Shown in pieces: positions 1-6,806 of a stretch of 11,963 bases of DNA; positions within the stretch are counted from its first letter, which is position 1; each line of letters starts with the position of its first letter. The notes below the pieces were generated by a model. The model was not told where the DNA came from. It was given only the letters and a program-made list of their open reading frames with translations, and made no database searches. Position numbers and translations under genes: made by a program. This DNA comes from Massilia sp. UBA2604 (GTDB taxonomy: Bacteria > Pseudomonadota > Gammaproteobacteria > Burkholderiales > Burkholderiaceae_D). The stretch is from NCBI GenBank assembly GCA_002339265.1, contig DDKG01000093.1, positions 1 to 11,963 on the forward strand. Direction: 5' to 3'.

Positions 1-732
1 TACCGGCCCCTGATGTGGATGTCCGACCTGCTGGTCTTCGTCTGCAAGAACCAGCGCTCGTACTGGGAGACCCAGCGGGTCCGGGCGCGCAGTTCGCAGG
101 TGGTGCACAACGGCGTCGACCTCGGCCGCTTCCGTAACGACTTCGGACAGGCGCAGATCGGCGCTTTCCGGCGCCGGAACGGCTTCGCCGGTCATGACTA
201 CGTGGTCGGCGTGTGCGGCATCCTGCGCCAGGAGAAAGGGCACCAGGATCTGCTGCGCGCGCTCCACATGGCGCGCGCGGCCGGCACCTGCGCCAAGTGC
301 CTGATGATCGGGGACGGTCCCATGCGGCCGGCGATCGAATCCACGATCGAGAGCCTGGGCCTGACCGGGGACGTGGCGATCACGGGCGTGCTGCCCGACG
401 TGCGGCTTGCCATCGCCTCGTGCGACGTGATCGTGGTGCCTTCGCATAACGAGACGTTCTCGATCGCCGCGCTCGAGGCGATGGCCCTGGGCAAGCCCCT
501 GATCATGGCCGACGTGGGCGGCGCCTCGGAGCAGGTCGAGCACTCGGGCAACGGCTACCTGTATCCCAAGGCCGACGTGGCCGCGCTGTCCGACCGCATC
601 CGGCGCATGGCCGATCCCGGCTGCCGCAGCGCGTTCGGCGCCGCCAGCCTGCGCAAGGTGATCAGCGAATTCTCGCTGACCCGGATGGTGGACGCCTACG
701 CGCGCGAACTCAGCGACCTGGCGCGCCACTGA
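1..732 (+). CDS. Glycosyltransferase family 4 (group 1), 5'-truncated by window edge
   Basis: This is the C-terminal 243 residues of a GT4-type glycosyltransferase, which adds a sugar from a nucleotide-sugar donor to a growing lipid-linked glycan at the cytoplasmic face of the inner membrane. The frame is open from base 1 (it begins Y-R-P-L before the first ATG at 13), so the acceptor-binding N-terminal half lies upstream. Visible landmarks are VVHNGVDLGRF (linker into the donor domain), a GxxxxxKGHQDLLRA segment, MIGDGP, and the GT4 donor-site E-x7-E motif in ETFSIAALE (about visible residues 151-159), followed by an EAMALGKP-type helix and a GGxxE segment. The stop codon is 1 nt before the flippase start, so the two genes are surely co-transcribed. 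The flippase and Wzz-type neighbours point to exopolysaccharide or O-antigen assembly. The exact sugar and linkage cannot be inferred. Confidence 0.9.
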   Translation, partial: YRPLMWMSDLLVFVCKNQRSYWETQRVRARSSQVVHNGVDLGRFRNDFGQAQIGAFRRRNGFAGHDYVVGVCGILRQEKGHQDLLRALHMARAAGTCAKCLMIGDGPMRPAIESTIESLGLTGDVAITGVLPDVRLAIASCDVIVVPSHNETFSIAALEAMALGKPLIMADVGGASEQVEHSGNGYLYPKADVAALSDRIRRMADPGCRSAFGAASLRKVISEFSLTRMVDAYARELSDLARH

Positions 733-733
733 T

Positions 734-2236
734 ATGGCAGGCGCCAGTTCCGCCATGGGAGTGAGCCGGTCGGCGGCGTTCCTGACCGCCGGCGCGATGG
801 TCGAATTCGCCTTGCAGTTCCTGCTGCCCGTGATCCTGGTGCGCCAGCTCGACGCCGACACCTTCGGCCAGTACCGCTTCCTGACCCTGATGCTGGGCAC
901 GGCGCTGGCGCTGGCGCCGGCCTTCATGCCCCAGGCGCTGTACTACTTCCTCCCGCGTGCCGGCGGCCGGCAGCTGACGGTGATCGGCAACGCCGTCGTC
1001 TACCTGGCCTGCATGGGCCTGGTAGTGGCCCTGCTCGCGAGCCGGGCCAGTCCGCTCGCTGGCGAGCTGTTGCGCGCGCTGCACGAGGCCACGCACGGCC
1101 TGTCGGCCGTGTACCTGGGCCTGTCGGTGCTGCTCTCGATCGTGACCACGCTGGCGATCGCCGAGGGCCGCATCCTGTGGCATTGCAGTACCGAGCTGGC
1201 GCTGGCCCTGCTGCGCACCGCGCTGGTGGCCCTGGCGGCAACTGTGGCGCACGACATCGCCTGGGTGGTGGCGGCGCTGGTGCTCGACGCCACGCTGCGG
1301 CTGGCGGTGCTGGCGGCCTACTTGCTCACGCGGCCGGGCGGCGCGCGCCTGCGCTGCGAGCCGGCGGGGCTGCTGATGCAATTGCGCTATGCGCTGCCGT
1401 TCGCCGCCGGCGGCAGCCTGTTCGCCATGCGGGCCCAGGCCGACGGCTGGATCGCCGCCTGGCTCATGCCCTCGCACCTCTTTGCCGCCTTCACCATCGG
1501 CGCCGTGGTGCTGCCGGTCGCCACGCTGATCCGCCAGCCGATCAACAGCGCCATGCTGCCGCACCTGAACCGCGCCTTCGCCGCCGGCGCCCGCGCCGAC
1601 GTGCATGCGCTGCTGATCAAGGGCAACGGGGCGGCGGCGCTGCTGCTGGCGCCGCTGGCCGGCGCACTGTTCCTGCTGGCGCCCGAGATCGTGGCGCTGG
1701 TGTACACCGAGCGCTATCTGGCGGCGATCCCGGTGATGCGGATGTATCTGTTGCTGGTCGCGCTGCAGTCGGTGGCGGTCGGCTTCGCAATGCCGGCGCT
1801 CGATATGGGCCGGCTGGCGCTGCGGATCAATCTTGCCGGGCTGACTCTGTCCGCCACCCTGAGCGTGGCCGGTGCGCACTGGTTCGGCCTGGCCGGGGCG
1901 GCGCTCGGCAGCGTGGCCGCCTTCGCGCTGTGCGAACTGGCCAATGCGCGCGCCGTGGGGAAAGTGCTGGGCCGGCCCTGGCGCGCGATGTTTCCGCTGC
2001 GGCTGGCGGGGCTGGTGCTGGGGGCCTGCGTGGCGGGCATCCTGCTGGCCGAATGGTATGCGCCGGCGTTCGGCGCCGGCCCCTGGCAGGCCCTCGGGGG
2101 CAAGCTGGGCGTGTACGCGGCCGTGGCGCTGGCGCTGTTCGCCGCCTGTGGCGGCCTGGGAGAGCTGCGCCGCCTGTGCGCGCCGTTCGCCGTTGCCGGC
2201 GTGGCGCCGGTCGCGGCGCGGCCGCCATCGGTGTGA
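734..2236 (+). CDS. Polysaccharide flippase / MOP-superfamily membrane protein (Wzx-like)
   Basis: This 500-residue, strongly hydrophobic protein has roughly a dozen or more predicted membrane helices along its whole length, which fits the MOP (MATE/Wzx/MurJ) exporter family in both size and composition. Such proteins flip undecaprenyl-linked oligosaccharide repeat units from the cytoplasmic to the periplasmic side. The N-terminus shows the pattern usual for polysaccharide exporters: a first helix, then LVRQLDADTFGQYRFL, which resembles the 'R.L....fG.y....' segment after helix 1. The ATG at 734 lies 1 nt after the glycosyltransferase stop, so translation is probably coupled. The Ala/Leu/Pro-rich C-terminal tail (AARPPSV) looks cytoplasmic and non-conserved. 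Family assignment rests on topology and context, because these proteins have no short diagnostic motif. A MurJ-like or teichuronic-type exporter is less likely given the glycosyltransferase and Wzz neighbours. Confidence 0.85.
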   Translation: MAGASSAMGVSRSAAFLTAGAMVEFALQFLLPVILVRQLDADTFGQYRFLTLMLGTALALAPAFMPQALYYFLPRAGGRQLTVIGNAVVYLACMGLVVALLASRASPLAGELLRALHEATHGLSAVYLGLSVLLSIVTTLAIAEGRILWHCSTELALALLRTALVALAATVAHDIAWVVAALVLDATLRLAVLAAYLLTRPGGARLRCEPAGLLMQLRYALPFAAGGSLFAMRAQADGWIAAWLMPSHLFAAFTIGAVVLPVATLIRQPINSAMLPHLNRAFAAGARADVHALLIKGNGAAALLLAPLAGALFLLAPEIVALVYTERYLAAIPVMRMYLLLVALQSVAVGFAMPALDMGRLALRINLAGLTLSATLSVAGAHWFGLAGAALGSVAAFALCELANARAVGKVLGRPWRAMFPLRLAGLVLGACVAGILLAEWYAPAFGAGPWQALGGKLGVYAAVALALFAACGGLGELRRLCAPFAVAGVAPVAARPPSV

Positions 2237-2316
2237 CGGTCGCCATTTCCGGAGCGCGTACGTACCCTTTTAACCCGTTTCAGCGTCGGCCGGGGGCGCT
2301 GGAAGCACACATTCCG

Positions 2317-2355
2317 CTTGCTGAGTTACCAATCGCCTTGATTTAGCTCAGCAAG
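2317..2355. repeat. Inverted repeat upstream of the wzz-like gene
   Basis: Arms CTTGCTGAG (2317-2325) and CTCAGCAAG (2347-2355) are perfect 9-nt complements. The pairing extends inward to 12 positions (TTA against TAG) with one G:T mismatch, leaving a 15-nt loop. No T-run follows on either strand, so it is not a standard terminator. It could be a regulator binding site or an RNA stem in the leader of the chain-length gene. The repeat is read directly from the sequence; the function is inference. Confidence 0.55.
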
Positions 2356-2383
2356 GAACGTGTTTATCGCGCTAGGGTAATGA

Positions 2384-2414
2384 TTGCAGGGCTGCCTTCA
2401 AGCGCTTAAATAAT
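2384..2414 (+). promoter_or_regulatory. Weak candidate sigma-70 promoter for the wzz-like gene
   Basis: TTGCAG at 2384-2389 could serve as a -35. It is followed by an AT-rich TAAATAAT stretch at 2407-2414, 17 nt away if read as TAAATA or 19 nt if read as AATAAT (5 of 6 matches to TATAAT). Initiation would fall near 2420, giving a leader of about 35 nt to the ATG at 2456. The -35 matches the consensus poorly, so this is tentative. Confidence 0.3.
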
Positions 2415-2455
2415 CGCACGGCATGTCGCTGTGCCGGTTCAACCGAGGGAACAGC

Positions 2456-3922
2456 ATGGGCAAGAACGAGATCCTGACACCTGAAGCGGCGCCGTCACCG
2501 ACACAGTTGGACAGGTACGATTCCGGTCCCGCGCTGGCGCCGTTCAGGCTGGGGGAACATGTCGGGGTGATGGTGCGCCACCGGCTGTTCATCGCGCTGG
2601 TGACGCTGTCGGTGGCGGCGCTGGGCACCCTGTATGCCCTGGCGCGGCCGCCGTCCTACACGGCCAACCTGCTCATCGAAGTCACCGACATGCGCTCGTC
2701 CGAGCCGCGCACGCTGCTCGGCCATGCCACGCCGGGCTCGGCGTACAAGCGCGCCATGTCCGAAGCCGAACTGCTGCGCTCGCGCGCCATCATCGGGGTG
2801 GCCGCGGCGCGCCTGAGGCTGGACGTGGTGGCCGAGCCGCGCTACTTTCCGGCGATCGGCAAGCCGCTGGCGCGCTGGAACGCGCGTCATGGCGTGGCGC
2901 CGGAGTCTTATGGCGGCTACGCCTGGGGCGCCGAGGGCATCCAGGTGGGCGAGCTGGCGGTGCCGCCCGATCTGCTCGACCAGCCGTTCGTTCTCACGCG
3001 CCTCGACCGCGAGCGCTACACCTTGCGCATCGCGGACGGTGGGCGCGCCTTTGTCGGCCGGGTCGGCTCGCCCCTGGTGGCGGCGCAGGGCGGCGGCAGC
3101 GTGCGCCTGACGGTCGACGCGCTGGAGGGCGCGCCGGGCGCCACCTACCTGGTGGCGCGGCGCCCGCTCGCGGCGGTGATCGAGGAGATCGGCGCCGCGC
3201 TGGACATTGCCGAGCTCGGCAAGGACACCGGCGTCCTCAGCGTGCGGCTCGAGGGAGCCGAGCCGCGCCGGATCGCGGCCGTCCTCAACGAAATCGGCAA
3301 TGTCTATATGGAGCATGTGCGCAGCCAGAAAGCGAGCGAGTCGACCGGTTCGATGGACGTGCTGCGCGCGCGCCTGCCGGCGCTGCGCCAGCGGGTGGCG
3401 GCGGCCGAGGAGCGCTACGAATCCTACCGCCGCCAGCACGGCGCCGCGGACGTTGCCGAGGATACCCGCCTGGCGCTCGGCCGCCTGTCCGCGACCCGCG
3501 AGCAACTGGCCCAGCTGCAGCGCAGGCGCGCCGAGCTCGGCGTGCGCTTCGGGGACCGGCATCCCGAGCTGCTGGCGCTCGACCGGCAGCTCGACGGGGC
3601 GCGCCAAGAGATTGCCGGCCTCGAGGCAGAGACCGGCCGCCTGCCCGCCGTGGCGACCGAGCTCGAGCGGCTGGTGCGCGACCTGAAGGCCGAAACCGAC
3701 CTGTACAACTCGGTGCTGCGCCGGACCGAGGAACTCGACGTCGACGCGGGAGACCGCTCCAGCAATGTCAGGATCGTGGACGAGGCGGTGGCGCCCACGA
3801 AGCCGGCCGGTTCGCGCAAGGCCATCGTCGCACTTTCCATCGTGCTCGGCCTGTTCTTCGGCACTTGCGGGGCTTTCTTCCTGACCTTGCGCCAGCGGCT
3901 GCGCCAGCAGCTGCCGGCCTGA
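2456..3922 (+). CDS. Wzz/GumC-type polysaccharide chain-length determinant (no kinase domain)
   Basis: This inner-membrane polysaccharide co-polymerase sets glycan chain length and couples synthesis to export. The 488-residue product has the family layout: cytoplasmic N-terminus, TM1 at about 43-63 followed by RPPSYTANLLIEV, a periplasmic domain rich in charged coiled-coil helices (about 300-425) with FGDRHPELLALDRQL at 365-379, then the conserved NVRIVDEAVAPTKP at 437-450 and TM2 at about 455-477. It ends at 488 with a short basic tail (RQRLRQQLPA). The Walker-box tyrosine-kinase domain fused to many GumC/Wzc proteins is therefore absent, and any kinase would be a separate gene. I chose the ATG at 2456 because GAGGGA ends 5 nt upstream; an in-frame ATG at 2423 would add 11 residues (MSLCRFNRGNS) but has no comparable site. 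Confidence 0.9.
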   Translation: MGKNEILTPEAAPSPTQLDRYDSGPALAPFRLGEHVGVMVRHRLFIALVTLSVAALGTLYALARPPSYTANLLIEVTDMRSSEPRTLLGHATPGSAYKRAMSEAELLRSRAIIGVAAARLRLDVVAEPRYFPAIGKPLARWNARHGVAPESYGGYAWGAEGIQVGELAVPPDLLDQPFVLTRLDRERYTLRIADGGRAFVGRVGSPLVAAQGGGSVRLTVDALEGAPGATYLVARRPLAAVIEEIGAALDIAELGKDTGVLSVRLEGAEPRRIAAVLNEIGNVYMEHVRSQKASESTGSMDVLRARLPALRQRVAAAEERYESYRRQHGAADVAEDTRLALGRLSATREQLAQLQRRRAELGVRFGDRHPELLALDRQLDGARQEIAGLEAETGRLPAVATELERLVRDLKAETDLYNSVLRRTEELDVDAGDRSSNVRIVDEAVAPTKPAGSRKAIVALSIVLGLFFGTCGAFFLTLRQRLRQQLPA

Positions 3923-3940
3923 GCGGAAGGGATGACAGGC

Positions 3941-4207
3941 ATGCGCCGCATCGCACGCATCGGGACCGTCGTGCTGGCCGCCAGCGCGCTGTGCCTGCTG
4001 CGCCTCGCCCTCGTGCTGTTGGGCACCCTGGTGTACCTGTTGCTGCTGCCGGGCGTGATCGCCATGAAGCGCGGCTATCCCCATGTGGACCGGGTCTTCC
4101 TGTGGTGTGCGCTGCTGGGCTGGACCGGGGCGGCCTGGGTCGCGGCCCTGGTGTTTGTCCTGACGCGGCGCGCAAGCCCCGTGCGTAGCTGCGCGCTGCC
4201 TCCCTAA
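3941..4207 (+). CDS. Small two-helix membrane protein, superinfection-immunity (T4 Imm-like) family
   Basis: This 88-residue membrane protein has a long N-terminal hydrophobic stretch (about 8-38), a short polar loop (MKRGYPHVDR, 42-51) and a second helix (about 52-75). The block from LPGVIAMKRG through LLGWTGAAWVAALVFVL matches the pattern of the Pfam superinfection-immunity family (P.iia..r.h.n...if..nlllGWT..gWv.aLvwa), named after phage T4 Imm, which blocks entry of a second phage's DNA. Most bacterial members have no demonstrated role. The start at 3941 is preferred because GGAAGGG (3925-3931) lies 9 nt upstream; an ATG at 3932, adding M-T-G, has that site too close. The gene follows the chain-length gene by 18 nt, so it is probably in the same transcript. 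Its stop overlaps the convergent regulator's stop within CTAA. Confidence 0.75.
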   Translation: MRRIARIGTVVLAASALCLLRLALVLLGTLVYLLLLPGVIAMKRGYPHVDRVFLWCALLGWTGAAWVAALVFVLTRRASPVRSCALPP

Positions 4208-4803
4208 CCGCGCACGCCCACCAGCTTGTGCACCAGCTCCGACGAGGTCGATGCCGCGAATTTGCGCATCAGGCTGGCCCGGTGCATTTCCACGGTACGC
4301 GGGCTCAGGCCGGTATCGCGCGCGATCATCTTGCTCGTCTTTCCTTCCACCAGCAACGCCGCGATCTCGCGCTCGCGTGGAGTCAGTTGCGCCGTCACCG
4401 GCCGTTTTTCGCTGACGTCCTCGAAGGTCCAGACGCCGGCGCCCAGGGGCAGGGCCGGGTCCAGCGCGCGGCCGGTCACGTGGCACCAGAACAGTTCCCC
4501 GCTGGCGCGGCGCATGATGCGCTCGTCCGAATAGCGGCCCCTGGTATTCATGATGGGAATGATGCGGTCGCCGGTGCGCAGGAATTCGTCCATCGTCGGG
4601 TACAGCACGCTGAACGACAGGCCTTGCAGGTGGCCCGGCGGATAGCCGAACATCTCCGCCAGCGCGCCGTTGCAGGTCTGGATTACGCGATCGAGCGACA
4701 CGCACATGCCGACCGGCGCGTGCTGGAAGATCATCTCGTAATCGATGCCCGACGCATGGTGGTTTTGATGGTTCATCTGATGCAGATCGACAGCCGTTTT
4801 CAT
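4204..4803 (-). CDS. PAS-LuxR family transcriptional regulator
   Basis: The 199-residue product has an N-terminal PAS sensor domain (about 21-133: YEMIFQHAPVGMCV...NGALAEMFGYPPG...GELFWCHVTGRAL) and a C-terminal LuxR/NarL-type helix-turn-helix (about 138-195: LTPREREIAALLVEGKTSKMIA, then TGLSPRTVEMHRASLMRKF). It has no receiver domain, so it probably responds directly to a ligand or redox signal in the PAS pocket. It reads away from scoAB with a 126-nt divergent gap that holds two dyads, so control of scoAB and of itself is the simplest guess. No clear ribosome binding site precedes the ATG at 4803; an in-frame ATG at 4776 would remove 9 residues before the PAS domain. The 3' end overlaps the convergent small membrane gene by 4 nt (CTAA, giving TAA on + and TAG on -). 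Confidence 0.9.
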   Translation of the reverse strand: MKTAVDLHQMNHQNHHASGIDYEMIFQHAPVGMCVSLDRVIQTCNGALAEMFGYPPGHLQGLSFSVLYPTMDEFLRTGDRIIPIMNTRGRYSDERIMRRASGELFWCHVTGRALDPALPLGAGVWTFEDVSEKRPVTAQLTPREREIAALLVEGKTSKMIARDTGLSPRTVEMHRASLMRKFAASTSSELVHKLVGVRG

Positions 4804-4828
4804 TCGCGGTGCTATGTGTTGGGATTGG

Positions 4829-4842
4829 CCGTAGTTCTACGG
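4829..4842. promoter_or_regulatory. Perfect dyad CCGTAG-tt-CTACGG, candidate operator
   Basis: A 6-nt perfect inverted repeat with a 2-nt centre lies in the divergent gap, 26 nt upstream of the PAS-LuxR start codon. Its GTAG/CTAC halves recur in the nearby dyad at 4880-4890. LuxR/NarL-type regulators bind short dyads as dimers, so this is a plausible binding site for the adjacent PAS-LuxR protein. The dyad is seen directly; the binding partner is inferred. Confidence 0.45.
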
Positions 4843-4879
4843 TATTGTGCTTTGTTGTCACGTATTCTATGCTGAGAGT

Positions 4880-4890
4880 CTACTCAGTAG
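4880..4890. promoter_or_regulatory. Second dyad CTAC-tca-GTAG upstream of scoA
   Basis: A short inverted repeat with 4-nt arms and a 3-nt centre sits 39 nt upstream of the scoA start codon. It is flanked by an overlapping CTGAG/CTCAG pair (4872-4876, 4883-4887). It shares CTAC/GTAG half-sites with the dyad at 4829-4842 and lies where an activator or repressor of scoA could act. The arms are short, so chance occurrence cannot be excluded. Confidence 0.3.
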
Positions 4891-4929
4891 TACAGAAGAG
4901 CTTTGGCTTAACCTATAAAAGGGACGGGT

Positions 4930-5625
4930 ATGAATAAAGTTTATCCTGACGCGCGCGCGGCCCTGGCCGGCATCGTGCAAGACGGCCAGACCATCGCCGT
5001 GGGCGGCTTCGGCCTGTGCGGCATTCCAGAGGCATTGATCGCGGCGCTGCGCGATTCGGGCGCCAAGAACCTCACCGCCATTTCCAACAACGCCGGCGTG
5101 GACGGCTTCGGTCTGGGCCAGTTGCTGGAAACGCGCCAGATCAAGAAGATGATCTCGTCCTACGTGGGCGAAAACAAGGAATTCGCGCGCCAGTTCCTGG
5201 CCGGCGAACTCGAACTCGAGTTCACGCCGCAGGGCACCCTGGCCGAGAAGCTGCGCGCCGGCGGCGCCGGCATTCCGGCCTTCTTCACCAAGACCGGCTA
5301 CGGCACCATCGTCGCCGAGGGCAAGGAGACCCGCGAGTTCAACGGCGAGCACTATGTGATGGAACACGCCCTGTTCCCCGACGTGTCCCTGGTCAAGGCC
5401 CATATGGCCGACCGCGCCGGCAACCTGGTGTTCCGCAAGACCGCGCGTAACTTCAATCCGAACGTCGCCATGGCAGGCAAGGTCTGCATCGTGGAAGTCG
5501 AACAACTGGTCGAGATCGGCGAGATCGATCCGGACCAGGTGCACCTGGCCAGCATCTTCGTGCACCGCATCGTCCACAATCCGACGCCCGAGAAGCGCAT
5601 CGAACAGCGCACCGTGCGTACCTGA
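4930..5625 (+). CDS. scoA: 3-oxoacid (succinyl-CoA:3-ketoacid) CoA-transferase subunit A
   Basis: This is the alpha subunit of the cytosolic heteromeric enzyme that moves CoA from succinyl-CoA to acetoacetate, giving acetoacetyl-CoA for thiolysis to acetyl-CoA. It is part of ketone-body and polyhydroxybutyrate breakdown. The 231-residue length is typical. Residues 18-33 (DGQTIAVGGFGLCGIP) match the CoA-transferase family signature of a [DN]-G followed by three hydrophobic residues and GGFxxxGxP. Further family landmarks are NLTAISNNAGVDG (47-59), SSYVGENKEF (76-85), LELEFTPQGTLAEKLRAGG (94-112) and the GxxKETREFNGEHYVME region (to about 145). GGGACGGG sits just upstream of the ATG. scoB follows after 24 nt. 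The reading frame is intact; an acetate or butyrate CoA-transferase of the same family is less likely because the pair looks like ScoAB throughout. Confidence 0.95.
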   Translation: MNKVYPDARAALAGIVQDGQTIAVGGFGLCGIPEALIAALRDSGAKNLTAISNNAGVDGFGLGQLLETRQIKKMISSYVGENKEFARQFLAGELELEFTPQGTLAEKLRAGGAGIPAFFTKTGYGTIVAEGKETREFNGEHYVMEHALFPDVSLVKAHMADRAGNLVFRKTARNFNPNVAMAGKVCIVEVEQLVEIGEIDPDQVHLASIFVHRIVHNPTPEKRIEQRTVRT

Positions 5626-5649
5626 ACCAACGAATTCGGAGACTAGAAC

Positions 5650-6300
5650 ATGGCATGGACTCGTGATGAAATGGCCGCGCGCGCGGCCCGGGAGCTGCAG
5701 GACGGCTTCTATGTGAACCTGGGCATCGGCTTGCCGACCCTGGTCGCCAACTATGTACCGAAGGATATCGAGGTCTTCCTGCAGTCCGAGAACGGCTTGC
5801 TGGGCATCGGCCCGTTCCCCACCGAAGCAGAAGTCGACGCCGACCTGATCAACGCCGGCAAGCAGACCGTCACGGCGCTGCCCGGCTCGGCCTATTTCAG
5901 CTCGGCCGATTCCTTCGGCATGATTCGCGGCGGCAAGATCAACCTGGCGATCCTGGGCGCCATGCAGGTGTCGGAACACGGCGATCTGGCCAACTGGATG
6001 ATTCCAGGCAAGATGGTGAAAGGCATGGGCGGCGCGATGGACCTTGTGGCCGGCGTCAAGCGCGTGGTGGTCGTGATGGAACACGTCGCCACCGCCAAGG
6101 ACGGCAGCACCAGCCACAAGATACTCAAGAAATGCGACCTGCCTCTCACCGGCGTGGGCGTGGTCGACCGCATCATCACCGACCTCGGCGTCATTGACGT
6201 GACCGACACCGGCCTCAAGGTGGTCGAGTTGGCGCCGGGCGTGAGCCGCGACGAGATCGTGGCCGCCACCGGCTGCGAGCTGGACGTGTCGGCTGCCTGA
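5650..6300 (+). CDS. scoB: 3-oxoacid (succinyl-CoA:3-ketoacid) CoA-transferase subunit B
   Basis: This is the beta subunit, which carries the catalytic glutamate of the CoA-transferase. Residues 44-52 (LQSENGLLG) match the family's second signature, [LF]-[HQ]-S-E-N-G, and Glu47 is the residue expected to form the glutamyl-CoA thioester intermediate. The N-terminus ([19 protein letters not shown], then [17 protein letters not shown]) and the later [19 protein letters not shown] block (127-145) are characteristic. The length of 216 residues is normal. GGAG at 5638-5641 lies 8 nt before the ATG. The gene is 24 nt downstream of scoA and is followed 17 nt later by the start of a strong terminator hairpin, so scoAB is a two-gene transcript. 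Confidence 0.95.
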   Translation: MAWTRDEMAARAARELQDGFYVNLGIGLPTLVANYVPKDIEVFLQSENGLLGIGPFPTEAEVDADLINAGKQTVTALPGSAYFSSADSFGMIRGGKINLAILGAMQVSEHGDLANWMIPGKMVKGMGGAMDLVAGVKRVVVVMEHVATAKDGSTSHKILKKCDLPLTGVGVVDRIITDLGVIDVTDTGLKVVELAPGVSRDEIVAATGCELDVSAA

Positions 6301-6317
6301 CGGTAACCCTTGAACGC

Positions 6318-6348
6318 AAAAAAGGCGCTGGAAGTCCAGCGCCTTTTT
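6318..6348. terminator. Bidirectional intrinsic terminator between scoB and the lipoprotein gene
   Basis: A GC-rich stem GGCGCTGG (6324-6331) pairs with CCAGCGCC (6336-6343) around a 4-nt loop. Six A residues lie on the left and five T residues on the right. It should stop scoAB transcripts on the + strand and the blaI-M56-lipoprotein transcript on the - strand. Confidence 0.92.
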
Positions 6349-6365
6349 CGTATCGTCTCCCGCCG

Positions 6366-6806
6366 CTACGATTTCGCGGCTTCGTCAGCGCGCCACACGT
6401 AGTCCGTCTCCGTCCATTGCTCCTTCGGCGCACCGTTCACGGTGCCCGGCTGGAACCTGCACTTGGCCAGCGCCGCGCGCGCCGCTTCGTCTAGCGAGGC
6501 GTTGCCGCTGGTCTTGCGCACCACCGCTTCACGCACCGTGCCATCGGCCCTCACCAGGAAGGCGACGGTGACCGTGCCTTCGACCTTGGCGGCCAGCGCT
6601 TGCGCGGGATACTCCGGCTTGCGGCACGACCTGGCATTCATGACCGGCTCGGTGGTGACACTGTCCGGCATGTCGGCGAAGGGATTGACCGGCCCTGTCT
6701 GGGTGCAGCCGGCCAGCACCGTGGCCGCCAGTCCCATGGCGAGGATCGATGCACTGGACTTCCCTGACCGGCCTGGAAGGGCGGGGACGCGCTCCTTGAA
6801 TCGCAT
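6366..6806 (-). CDS. Small lipoprotein with a TonB C-terminal-like domain
   Basis: The 146-residue product has a basic N-terminus, a hydrophobic stretch (about 20-33) and a lipobox ending LAGC (Cys34), so it is probably a lipoprotein. Thr at +2 does not give the Asp inner-membrane retention signal, so transfer to the outer membrane is possible. Residues 64-139 form a TonB C-terminal-like domain (PEYPAQAL..., EGTVTVAFLVRADGTV, a short helix SLDEAARAALAKC, RFQPGTVNG). It lacks TonB's N-terminal anchor and Pro-rich spacer, so a standard ExbBD-coupled role is unlikely. The domain is about 65% identical (52 of 80 ungapped, counted by eye) to the C-terminus of the upstream M56 protein, and Cys61 and Cys116 are conserved there. 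The start at 6806 is preferred over 7007 because AGGAC lies just upstream and the signal peptide then begins at residue 1; the longer form would run through the M56 gene. It lies 16 nt after that gene. Confidence 0.8.
   Translation of the reverse strand: MRFKERVPALPGRSGKSSASILAMGLAATVLAGCTQTGPVNPFADMPDSVTTEPVMNARSCRKPEYPAQALAAKVEGTVTVAFLVRADGTVREAVVRKTSGNASLDEAARAALAKCRFQPGTVNGAPKEQWTETDYVWRADEAAKS

Larger units (their letters stand above)
2237..2455 (+). other. 219-nt non-coding gap before the wzz-like gene
   Basis: This is the only sizeable gap inside the polysaccharide gene run. It is visibly more AT-rich than the flanking genes. It contains an inverted repeat (2317-2355), a weak possible promoter near 2384-2414 and the ribosome binding site of the chain-length gene (GAGGGA, 2445-2450). 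No hairpin followed by a T-run is present, so I see no intrinsic terminator for the upstream flippase transcript. Confidence 0.6.

Noticed and set aside
710..1879. A 389-codon - strand frame rich in Gln, Arg and His antisense to the flippase
   Set aside because: Its composition is typical of a shadow frame, it has no recognisable domain, and the + strand flippase fully explains the region.
2495..4861. A 788-codon open frame on the - strand antisense to the wzz-like and PAS-LuxR genes
   Set aside because: It is low-complexity, Arg/Ala/Gly/Gln-rich and overlaps three well-supported genes. Long antisense frames are expected in GC-rich DNA with strong third-position bias.
6318..6348. A repeat or mobile-element end
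   Set aside because: The hairpin with A-run and T-run between two convergent genes is fully explained as a bidirectional terminator.
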